Below, piece after piece: positions 57,787 to 64,000 of a stretch of DNA of 64,000 nucleotides (positions are counted from its first letter, which is position 1; every line of letters starts with the position of its first letter). The notes beneath the pieces are model-generated. The model did not search any database and was not told the origin of the DNA. It was given only the letters and a program-made list of their open reading frames with translations. The position numbers were made by a program, and so were the translations under genes. This DNA is from Bacillus swezeyi (GTDB lineage Bacteria; Bacillota; Bacilli; Bacillales; Bacillaceae), in assembly GCF_001969815.1 (NCBI RefSeq), contig NZ_MRBK01000031.1:24701-88700 (forward strand). The letters run 5' to 3'.

Positions 57787-58416
57787 TTAATGATTCACTT
57801 TAATAGTGTGTTTTACTTCTTTTCCAAGAGGTTCAAAATCGTTGTTTGTCGGAGCATCAATCCGTATTTCAATTGATTTCAAGTCTTGAACAGACGATTT
57901 TTTCAAAATGTAAACATTTGCACCTTCATTTTTAACTTTTCCTAGATATTCTCCTTCAATATGTTTGGAAATAAGCATTTCAGGCTCAAGCTGTTCTTTA
58001 GTATTAGTGACAATTGTTGCCTGTCCCAAATAGAAATTCACATCATCATCTGATGTATTTTCACCTGACATTTCAATTGTTACGGCATTAACAGTATCGC
58101 CAACTTTAACACCGAGTAGAGAGGCTGTTTGTTCATTTTTCGGCTGCATTTCTTTTAATTGAATACTTTTGATAGTATATTTCATAGGGCCGACAGTGCC
58201 ATCTATGTTCAATTTATTATTAGTATAGACATCTTTCCCTTTAAGATTTTCATCTTCCTGTACATTCTCATTTTCTTTTTCGCTATCAGATTTTTTGTTT
58301 TCGTTTGTGTCCACTTTCTTAGTATCCTCGCTGTTTTTTGCGGTTTCTGAAGAACCACAAGCCCCCAAAATAATTCCTAAACAAATAGTTAAAAATAAAA
58401 CTAATACTTTTTTCAT
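57787..58416 (-). CDS. DUF4352-type lipoprotein
   Basis: A 209-residue lipoprotein: signal MKKVLVLFLTICLGIILGAC with lipobox LGAC (Cys20), a charged Asp/Glu/Lys-rich linker, then a beta-sandwich domain (MKYTIKSIQLKEMQPKNEQT; VTIEMSGENTSDDDVNFYLG) like DUF4352/immunoprotective extracellular proteins. Function unknown. ATG at 58416 follows GGAGG at six bases. Codon use is AT-richer than the core genes, fitting an acquired region. Confidence 0.78.
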   Translation of the reverse strand: MKKVLVLFLTICLGIILGACGSSETAKNSEDTKKVDTNENKKSDSEKENENVQEDENLKGKDVYTNNKLNIDGTVGPMKYTIKSIQLKEMQPKNEQTASLLGVKVGDTVNAVTIEMSGENTSDDDVNFYLGQATIVTNTKEQLEPEMLISKHIEGEYLGKVKNEGANVYILKKSSVQDLKSIEIRIDAPTNNDFEPLGKEVKHTIKVNH

Positions 58417-58637
58417 GATTAACCTCCAGATTATAATTGTATGTACGTCTTTAATCATAGGATAAAATTCCTAAAAATTCAATAGATAATTTCCATTTTT
58501 GTAAAACGCTTCACAGCTGTTTGCCGGGCTTTCAGTGTGTGAATCTCGAATTCAGCGTACACCGCTTTTCGATTAACGACGATGATGCTTTATTTTAGTG
58601 ATCTAATTTCATCACGCAACAGGTATCAATGAATGCT

Positions 58638-58900
58638 TTAGGGAGGCTCTGGGTCAATTTCAGGGATTTTCACAGGATAAAAGATAAACGTCAGAATATA
58701 TTGTTTTACTCGACAGCCAGGCAGCAGTAAAAAGGGGGGCGAATAAGCTTCCCGCAAGATCCTGAAGTCCTTTGCGGTTTGCCGCTGTATTTTTTCTTTC
58801 AGCAAATCAAGGCCGAAGCGGTCGACAGAGAATGTCGATGATGTCTTCGTTTCTCGCTGCCGCTTGTCCGTTTTTAATAGAGCTAAAGTGATTGGAGGAT
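58638..58900 (-). pseudogene. Possible gene remnant in the 58417-59042 gap
   Basis: Minus-strand frames here read SSIKNGQAAARNEDIIDILC and, in another frame, a DLLKEKIQRQTAKDFRILRE stretch with neither a ribosome site nor a complete domain. A 19-base segment within it (58834-58852) recurs at the window end (63981-63999) with one mismatch. Best read as remnants of a dispersed sequence; no function assigned. Confidence 0.3.
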
Positions 58901-59042
58901 CTAGATATATTTGACTAGTTAAAAACAATTCTTTCTTTTTATCGAGTAACGGAAAATAGTTCCGCATTTAAATTGAAATTTGTGTATAATTTTATTCAAA
59001 CTTAACATAACAACATGGCCAGAGAAGAAAGGTGTTTTAAAT

Positions 59043-59870
59043 TTGAGACGAATAATCAAATGGGCAGCATTAGTCACTGTATGTATTGGCTTATTCGCAT
59101 GTTCTGCAAACAAGAATGCAGAAAATATTCATTACGCAAATGACGAAAAGCAGACACTGGATATCTATACACCGAAGACGGTGAAGAAAGAGAAACATCC
59201 CGCTCTCATCTACATTCATGGAGGAGGATGGACAGGCGGGGACAAAGGCAGGGCTGCCTCAAAGCCGGCGTTTTTTACAGAAAACGGCTATGTTTTCGTG
59301 TCTGTCAACCATCGGCTTCATCCTGATGTTCAGTATGATGATATGGCCTATGATGTTGCAAAGGCCATTAAATGGGTTGAGAATCATGCAGATGAATATC
59401 AAATTGATCAATCGAAAATCAATGTAATGGGGCATTCGGCAGGGGGACACTTGACGGGCTTAATTGCAGCAGATGCAAAATATTTAAACAGCGTCGGCCT
59501 AAAACCGGAATCACTCAATTCGATTGTTATATTAGATGGACCTTTGAATATCAAGGCATTCATCGAAGCGATTCCATCTTACAAAAAAGTGTATGGCCCT
59601 GATGAAAAGGTGTGGACAGAAGCATCACCGCTCACCTACATAAACAATTCAAATTTGCCGCCGGCTTATCTAGTGACCCGCTGGGAAGATCCTTCTGTTT
59701 ACAAATTTGCAGAAACCGCAAACAAAGCGACAGGGTCTGATTTTGTTTATCAAGTCAAGAACTTATCTCACAGCGATTTAAATAAAATGTTCGGTTCTCC
59801 GGATGGACCAAAAGAAGCGCAGGATATGACAAAAGCTGTGATGGCGTTTTTAAAGAAGGAAAACGAGTAA
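59043..59870 (+). CDS. Alpha/beta-hydrolase lipoprotein (esterase/BD-FAE-like)
   Basis: A 275-residue lipoprotein (lipobox GLFAC, about Cys19) with an alpha/beta-hydrolase fold: oxyanion motif IYIHGGGWTGGDKG, nucleophile NVMGHSAGGHLTG, and the late acid and histidine regions (TRWEDPS; NLSHSDLNKMFG). These traits match the carboxylesterase/feruloyl-esterase-like HSL branch. The substrate is unknown. TTG at 59043 gives a proper lipoprotein signal and follows AAAGGTG; an ATG at 58980 would precede it with residues incompatible with a signal. Confidence 0.82.
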   Translation: MRRIIKWAALVTVCIGLFACSANKNAENIHYANDEKQTLDIYTPKTVKKEKHPALIYIHGGGWTGGDKGRAASKPAFFTENGYVFVSVNHRLHPDVQYDDMAYDVAKAIKWVENHADEYQIDQSKINVMGHSAGGHLTGLIAADAKYLNSVGLKPESLNSIVILDGPLNIKAFIEAIPSYKKVYGPDEKVWTEASPLTYINNSNLPPAYLVTRWEDPSVYKFAETANKATGSDFVYQVKNLSHSDLNKMFGSPDGPKEAQDMTKAVMAFLKKENE

Positions 59871-59964
59871 GCTTGAAAGAGCTGGTTCTGCTCAGACCCT
59901 CTTCATGTGCCGCCTAACATGAAGAAACATCCGATCATGTTTTAAAGGGGAGAGGGAATTCCAA

Positions 59965-60131
59965 ATGAATGCTGATAAACAGCATCTGCATATTAGTTCT
60001 ATAGAAAAGGGTTAGATCTGGAATAAGCGGGATTAAAACAACTAGACGCAGATGTATAGGACATTTATTTCAATTTTCAGGATCATGCTATGAATGAACA
60101 AGATTCTGTGTATTTCAAAATTTGGATTTAA
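59965..60131 (+). pseudogene. Decayed small gene with an intact ribosome site
   Basis: ATG 59965 behind AAAGGGGAGAGGG reads MNADKQHLHISSIEKG, then TAG at 60013-60015. Soon after, another frame (60033-60131) reads LKQLDADV, one stop, and DIYFNFQDHAMNEQDSVYFK before TAA. Together they look like a fragment of a small acidic protein gene after frameshift and nonsense changes. The remaining sequence up to 60200 shows nothing else. Confidence 0.4.
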
Positions 60132-60215
60132 ATGGAGTTTATGAGAGTCCTATTTATAAATAGTGGCTCTTATTTTTTCGGCAATTTGTTTAAGTTGGCT
60201 TTTAAACTAAAAAAG

Positions 60216-60241
60216 AGGCCGGAATTTTGTTTTCCGGCCTT
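60216..60241 (+). terminator. Terminator-like hairpin
   Basis: AGGCCGGAA and TTCCGGCCT pair over TTTTGTT; A-rich before and weakly T-rich after. No intact gene lies just upstream. Confidence 0.6.
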
Positions 60242-60352
60242 GCAATTTTGAAGCATATTGACTTTAGGGAATATATGTTGACAAAAGTATTGTGTGAAAT
60301 AAAACCTTTTTATAAGATAAAAGGAAATTCAACTGAAAAGGGAGGAAGAAAT

Positions 60353-60460
60353 GTGAAAAAGAAAATAAGATTATTCATAGTGTTCATTGCAGACGCTTGT
60401 TTTTTGGCTCCGTATGAGTGTCTGCCGGAACATTATTTGTTAAAGTATCTTGTATTCTGA
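60353..60460 (+). CDS. 35-residue hydrophobic peptide gene
   Basis: GTG 60353 after a strong GGGAGGAAGAAAT begins KKKIRLFIVFIADACFLAPY and ends EHYLLKYLVF, with a positively charged start and a hydrophobic core like an export signal. It could be a secreted signalling-type peptide, but no rap-like partner is adjacent. It overlaps, on the other strand, the end of a regulator-like remnant. Confidence 0.4.
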   Translation: MKKKIRLFIVFIADACFLAPYECLPEHYLLKYLVF

Positions 60461-60645
60461 CACGCCAATTAACCATATAAATATAATTAACAATTCTAAA
60501 GTAGAGTCATGATGATTATCATTCCGAGCCTTCTTCTTCGCCCTATACAAACCCTCTTCAATCCGCGAGATTCCGAGCTCCTTCGAGATTTCGCGCTGCC
60601 TTTTCTCTTTCTTCAACTCAAAGACTAACCCATAGGATTAGATGC
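60440..60645 (-). pseudogene. Helix-turn-helix (sigma region 4-like) remnant
   Basis: A minus-strand frame without a start reads ELKKEKRQREISKELGISR then IEEGLYRAKKKARNDNHHDS and a hydrophobic end. REISKELGISR resembles the recognition segment of sporulation sigma factors, but the flanks do not match, so a decayed regulator or phage-type ArpU/sigma-like protein is likeliest. Confidence 0.35.
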
Positions 60646-60775
60646 AACAGAAGGGAAGGCTGTGGTAACCCCTGTACTGTTGTCAAAAAGGAGTCAGTGC
60701 ACGTAAAGCTGCTAATTTAAAAGCCGGTGTCGACATTTTTTCATTTCCGTTTTTCTTTAGTCAGCCTTCGATTGT

Positions 60776-60804
60776 TTGACACACATATTAGACAGAGCTA
60801 ATAT
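60776..60804 (+). promoter_or_regulatory. Sigma-A promoter of the cadC/cadA-like operon
   Basis: TTGACA at 60776-60781 and TAATAT at 60799-60804 with a 17-base spacer. Its -10 is part of the first repressor palindrome (60784-60805), so bound repressor must exclude RNA polymerase. Confidence 0.88.
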
Positions 60805-60839
60805 GATATCAACAGAACATATTAGCTCTATCTAATATG
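60784..60839. promoter_or_regulatory. Two ArsR-type operators
   Basis: CATATTAG-N6-CTAATATG occurs twice, at 60784-60805 and 60818-60839, with identical arms and 34 bases between centres. The first overlaps the promoter, the second lies in the transcript start region. This is a typical SmtB/ArsR site doubled. Confidence 0.88.
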
Positions 60840-60855
60840 TTAGGGGGGATAACAT

Positions 60856-61176
60856 ATGGAACATAACAAAATAGACACAAAAGTTAAATTAATTCACGGC
60901 TTTTCAAATAAAACAAGGCTTCAAATTCTTGAATGCATTAAAGACAAAGAAAAAACAGTCTCCCAGATTGTAGAAGAGATCAACGGTAATCAATCAAATA
61001 TCTCACAACACCTCGCCTGCTTAAAAGGTTGTGGAATGATTGTTAGAAGGAATGAGGGGAAATATGGCTACTACAGTTTACGCAACCAGCATATAAGGGA
61101 TTTGTTGGAAATGTTCGATGTTGTTCTAGATGATGTTCAACATGATGTGGCGTGCTGTGACCGGCATATAGATTAG
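60856..61176 (+). CDS. ArsR/SmtB-family metal-responsive repressor (CmtR-like)
   Basis: A 106-residue winged-helix repressor that should release DNA on binding Cd(II)/Pb(II) or related soft metals. The recognition helix carries NGNQSNISQHLACLKGCGMI with a C-x3-C pair (C55, C59), and the C-terminus has ACC (C100, C101); this is the cysteine arrangement of Mycobacterium CmtR (C57, C61, C102) and not the ELCVC of CadC. ATG 60856 follows TTAGGGGGGAT. It is 11 bases upstream of the ATPase gene, so the operon is autoregulated through the two operators above. Confidence 0.9.
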   Translation: MEHNKIDTKVKLIHGFSNKTRLQILECIKDKEKTVSQIVEEINGNQSNISQHLACLKGCGMIVRRNEGKYGYYSLRNQHIRDLLEMFDVVLDDVQHDVACCDRHID

Positions 61177-61187
61177 GGGGATTAAAA

Positions 61188-63776
61188 ATGGCTGACAAAT
61201 GTTGTAGTACAAATAACAGTATCGAAAGAACTGAAAAAATGGAGAGTTGTAACACTCACAAAGATTTATTAAACGATTCTTCTTCAGTATCTGATGTCAT
61301 TCAGGATGAAGCTAATTGTTGCAGTCATTCTCAATCCATCAAGAGTACACAAGAAGCCGATAGCTGTTGCAGCAGCAAATCAACGATGAAAGAAGCTGAC
61401 GGTGCAGAAAAGCCTCATTGCTGTAACAGCCATGATCAAAAAGTAACGATTGCGAGCTCCAATACGATTGAAGAACGGAAAGAATTTAGAGTTCATGGCA
61501 TGGATTGTCCCGCTTGTGCAAAAACAATTGAAAAAGGTTTAACGGCCTTACGGGATATAGTTGATGTAAAGGTTAATTACAGTACGGCAAAAATGCAAGT
61601 GACTGCAAATAACGCAGATGCTTTTATTCCGATCGAGAATGAAATGAAAAGACTCGGATACTCTATAGAACCCATAAATCAGAATAACAATATAAAAATA
61701 TACAATATCGAAGGCATGGACTGTGGAAGTTGTGCTAAAAGCATTGAAAATCACTTTAATACTCATCCATCAGTTCAAAATGTCAGTGTGAATTTCTCCA
61801 CTGGGAAAATGAAAATTGAACATACCAGCAGTGTCGAAGAGATGATTTCTGAAGTATCTAAAATCGGCTATAAAGCTTCATTACATTCAAAAAATCAACC
61901 ACTACAATTGAATAAGGGTAATAAGGAAAGCGGCTTAATTATCATGTCCAGTTTATTAATAGCTTTTGGTTTTATCGGATCCTTTACTGGTGTTTCAGCA
62001 TTAATGTCTGCTTTGCTTTACGCCACTGCAATGGTGATTAGTGGTTATAAGCCAGTTAAGAGTGCTTTTTATGCAATAAAAAGTCGGTCACTTGATATGA
62101 ATGTTCTGATGTCTGCTGCGGCAATCGGAGCTGCTCTTATAGGTGAATGGCTTGAAGGTGCTACTGTTATCTGGCTGTTTGCCATCGGTAACTTTCTGCA
62201 AACAAAATCAATTGAGCGTACAAGAAACTCGATACGAAACCTGATGGATCTAGCTCCTCCTGAAGCTTGGGTCAAAGTGAATGCCGAGATCATGAAGAAG
62301 CCTGTTGAGGAAATATCTATAGGAGACACCATCATCGTGAAGCCGGGTGATAAGATTCCTTTAGACGGTGAAATCATACGAGGAGAATCAAGTGTCAATC
62401 AGGCTCCTATTACAGGAGAATCCATTCCTGTGGATAAGGAGCAGGGTGACACAGTATACGCAGGGACGATAAATGAAAATGGATCACTGGAGATAAAAGT
62501 TTCAAAGCTGGTTGAAGATACAACCATATCAAAAATCATCCACTTGGTTGAAGAAGCACAGGAGCAAAAAGCACCGACTGAAGCATTTGTTGATCGGTTT
62601 GCAAGTATTTATACACCTATTGTCTTTATTTTAGCTTTAGCAGTCATGGTGCTGCCCCCGTTCCTTGGATTTGGCACTTGGGGAGAATGGTTTTATAAAG
62701 GGCTCGAACTATTAGTTGTTGCTTGTCCTTGCGCCTTAGTCATTTCTACTCCTGTTGCAATCGTATCTGCCATTGGGAATGCCGCAAAAAACGGGGTCTT
62801 AATCAAAGGTGGAACATTCTTAGAAACCGCAGGCTCCATCAATACGATTGCATTTGATAAAACAGGGACTTTAACCGAAGGCAAGCCCAAAGTTTCAGAA
62901 ATGAAAGCGTTGAATGTGACAGAAGAAGAATTACTATCAATAGCTGTAACATTAGAAAATTACTCCACACACCCGATTGCAAAAGCGATTGTTGATCATG
63001 CGAATGAAAAAGGAATTCAAGCTAAAAATGGTGAGCTATTCAAAAATATTGTTGGAAAAGGCATTCAAGCGACAATTGATGGAACCCTTTTTTATGCCGG
63101 AAATCCTAAACTATTTACTGAAATGAATATATCTTTAGAGAATGTAAAGAAACATGTTCAAGAGATACAGAATAAAGGAAAGACGGTCGTGATGATAGGG
63201 ACACAACATCAAGTGATAGGATTGATTGCAGTTTCTGATCCAATTCGTGAAACAACGGCTTCTGTTTTGAAAACATTAAAATACAGCGGAGTGAATCAAA
63301 CTGTCATGTTGACTGGAGATCATGAAGGAACTGCAAAAATGATTGCTTCAGAAGCGAAAGTCAATCGTTATTTTGCAGAATTATTACCGGAGGATAAAGT
63401 TGATATCATAAAGAAACTACAAAATGAGGGACGTAAAACGGCTATGGTCGGAGACGGCATAAATGACGCCCCAGCCCTAGCAACGGCAGATTTAGGGATC
63501 GCTATGGGCGGTGCAGGAACCGACACAGCAATGGAGACGGCCGATATTGTGTTAATGGCAGATCACCTTGATCAACTCCCACACACAATAAAACTAAGCA
63601 GAAAAGCTTTAACCATTATAAAGCAAAATATATGGTTTTCTATCATTATTAAAATTATTGCGCTAGTCTTCATCTTTCCCGGTTGGCTTACCCTTTGGAT
63701 GGCTGTTTTAAGCGATACAGGCGCAGCCTTAATCGTCATTTTAAATGCGCTAAGGTTGTTAAAATTTAAAGAATAG
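61188..63776 (+). CDS. cadA: Heavy-metal-exporting P1B-type ATPase (CadA-like, Cd/Zn/Pb) with Cys-rich N-terminus
   Basis: Pumps soft divalent metals out using ATP. The 862-residue protein has an unusual 90-residue N-terminal segment with four Cys-Cys pairs (5-6, 44-45, 60-61, 78-79), two HMA domains with GMDCPAC (C107, C110) and GMDCGSC (C179, C182), membrane helices, CPC at 513-515 in the sixth core helix, the phosphorylated Asp in DKTGT (D557), STHP and GDGINDAP. CPC with the ending seen here fits the P1B-2 Zn/Cd/Pb group. It follows the CmtR-like repressor; a terminator lies at 63780-63817. Gene symbol by homology; metal range untested. Confidence 0.92.
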   Translation: MADKCCSTNNSIERTEKMESCNTHKDLLNDSSSVSDVIQDEANCCSHSQSIKSTQEADSCCSSKSTMKEADGAEKPHCCNSHDQKVTIASSNTIEERKEFRVHGMDCPACAKTIEKGLTALRDIVDVKVNYSTAKMQVTANNADAFIPIENEMKRLGYSIEPINQNNNIKIYNIEGMDCGSCAKSIENHFNTHPSVQNVSVNFSTGKMKIEHTSSVEEMISEVSKIGYKASLHSKNQPLQLNKGNKESGLIIMSSLLIAFGFIGSFTGVSALMSALLYATAMVISGYKPVKSAFYAIKSRSLDMNVLMSAAAIGAALIGEWLEGATVIWLFAIGNFLQTKSIERTRNSIRNLMDLAPPEAWVKVNAEIMKKPVEEISIGDTIIVKPGDKIPLDGEIIRGESSVNQAPITGESIPVDKEQGDTVYAGTINENGSLEIKVSKLVEDTTISKIIHLVEEAQEQKAPTEAFVDRFASIYTPIVFILALAVMVLPPFLGFGTWGEWFYKGLELLVVACPCALVISTPVAIVSAIGNAAKNGVLIKGGTFLETAGSINTIAFDKTGTLTEGKPKVSEMKALNVTEEELLSIAVTLENYSTHPIAKAIVDHANEKGIQAKNGELFKNIVGKGIQATIDGTLFYAGNPKLFTEMNISLENVKKHVQEIQNKGKTVVMIGTQHQVIGLIAVSDPIRETTASVLKTLKYSGVNQTVMLTGDHEGTAKMIASEAKVNRYFAELLPEDKVDIIKKLQNEGRKTAMVGDGINDAPALATADLGIAMGGAGTDTAMETADIVLMADHLDQLPHTIKLSRKALTIIKQNIWFSIIIKIIALVFIFPGWLTLWMAVLSDTGAALIVILNALRLLKFKE

Positions 63777-63779
63777 ATG

Positions 63780-63817
63780 TGATAAGGATGTTTCTTCATA
63801 GAGACATCCTTATATTT
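63780..63817 (+). terminator. Terminator after the metal ATPase gene
   Basis: ATAAGGATGTTTC and AGACATCCTTAT pair and are followed by ATTTTTG. The remaining 180 bases to the window end contain no recognisable gene; a short minus-strand frame is cut by the window edge. Confidence 0.8.
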
Positions 63818-64000
63818 TTGAGAATAAGAGAAATGGACAGAGAGGATGAGCGAGAGGTACACAACATGTGACAGTTACAGAAGTGTACCGCCGAATACTG
63901 TGTTAAAAGAGTGAGAGAGTGAATCGGAGGCCTAAGGATGTGGGAGCATTTTATCAAGCTCCATGCCTGAGCTGCATCGCGTCGATGACGTCTTCGTTTT

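Noticed and set aside
58638..58967. 109-codon minus-strand frame treated as an intact gene
   Set aside because: No ribosome site, no recognisable domain, and the composition changes along its length; listed as a possible remnant only.
60353..60460. Phr-type quorum peptide
   Set aside because: Hydrophobic export-like sequence, but no rap gene upstream and no typical Phr C-terminal pentapeptide; kept as an unassigned peptide.

Overview
The window is chromosomal DNA of a Bacillus from the B. subtilis/B. licheniformis clade. Gene order over 0-32 kb follows the B. subtilis rarA-cymR-yrvO-mnmA ... alaS ... mltG ... greA-pbpI-yrrS ... yrrT-mtnN-mccA-mccB-yrhC ... yrhH-fatR-cypB segment almost gene for gene. 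The extra content (CYP102A like CYP102A7, inducible cat, a lev operon with sacC, a YjcZ-like spore peptide) points to the B. licheniformis group. The proteins do not look identical to the B. licheniformis sequences I remember, so a sister species is possible (inference).

Layout. (1) 0.2-26.4 kb is conserved core: DNA replication and repair (rarA, recD2, yqgF/yrrK), sulfur supply and tRNA thiolation (cymR, cysteine desulfurase, mnmA), alanyl-tRNA synthetase behind a textbook T-box, cell wall (mltG, pbpI), wobble-uridine modification (trmR, trhP1, trhP2), udk, greA, and the methionine-to-cysteine recycling operon yrrT-mtnN-mccA-mccB-yrhC. (2) 26.4-28.8 kb holds very small genes with strong ribosome binding sites, including yrzI and a YjcZ-like glycine-rich spore peptide, plus yrhH behind an ECF-sigma promoter. 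(3) 28.8-32.7 kb is the fatty-acid-responsive repressor gene and its self-sufficient P450 (CYP102A), with the palindromic operator intact. (4) 32.7-45.2 kb is accessory DNA lying between cypB and a yrhK homologue that are neighbours in B. subtilis: MFS/LysR pair, Fur-controlled siderophore-binding lipoprotein, bicupin, HemD-like protein, S51 peptidase, HxlR/MFS pair, aldo-keto reductase pseudogene, adaA-adaB, and a frameshifted chloramphenicol acetyltransferase gene that still carries its attenuation leader. (5) 45.7-48.0 kb is decaying DNA: a secreted protein, a frameshifted membrane peptide, a broken yjdF behind a riboswitch-like leader, and two further gene remnants. (6) 48.1-56.0 kb is the fructose/levan system: levR, a sigma-54 promoter, levDEFG and sacC. 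(7) 56-64 kb is AT-richer accessory DNA: a CYP107-type P450, two lipoproteins, remnants, and a metal-resistance pair (CmtR-like ArsR repressor plus a Cys-rich P1B-ATPase) under a sigma-A promoter with two overlapping repressor palindromes.

At least four genes between 40.9 and 48 kb are broken by small indels or stops. Either that stretch is under relaxed selection or it contains sequencing errors; resequencing would decide. No tRNA, rRNA, CRISPR array, insertion sequence or prophage was recognised.
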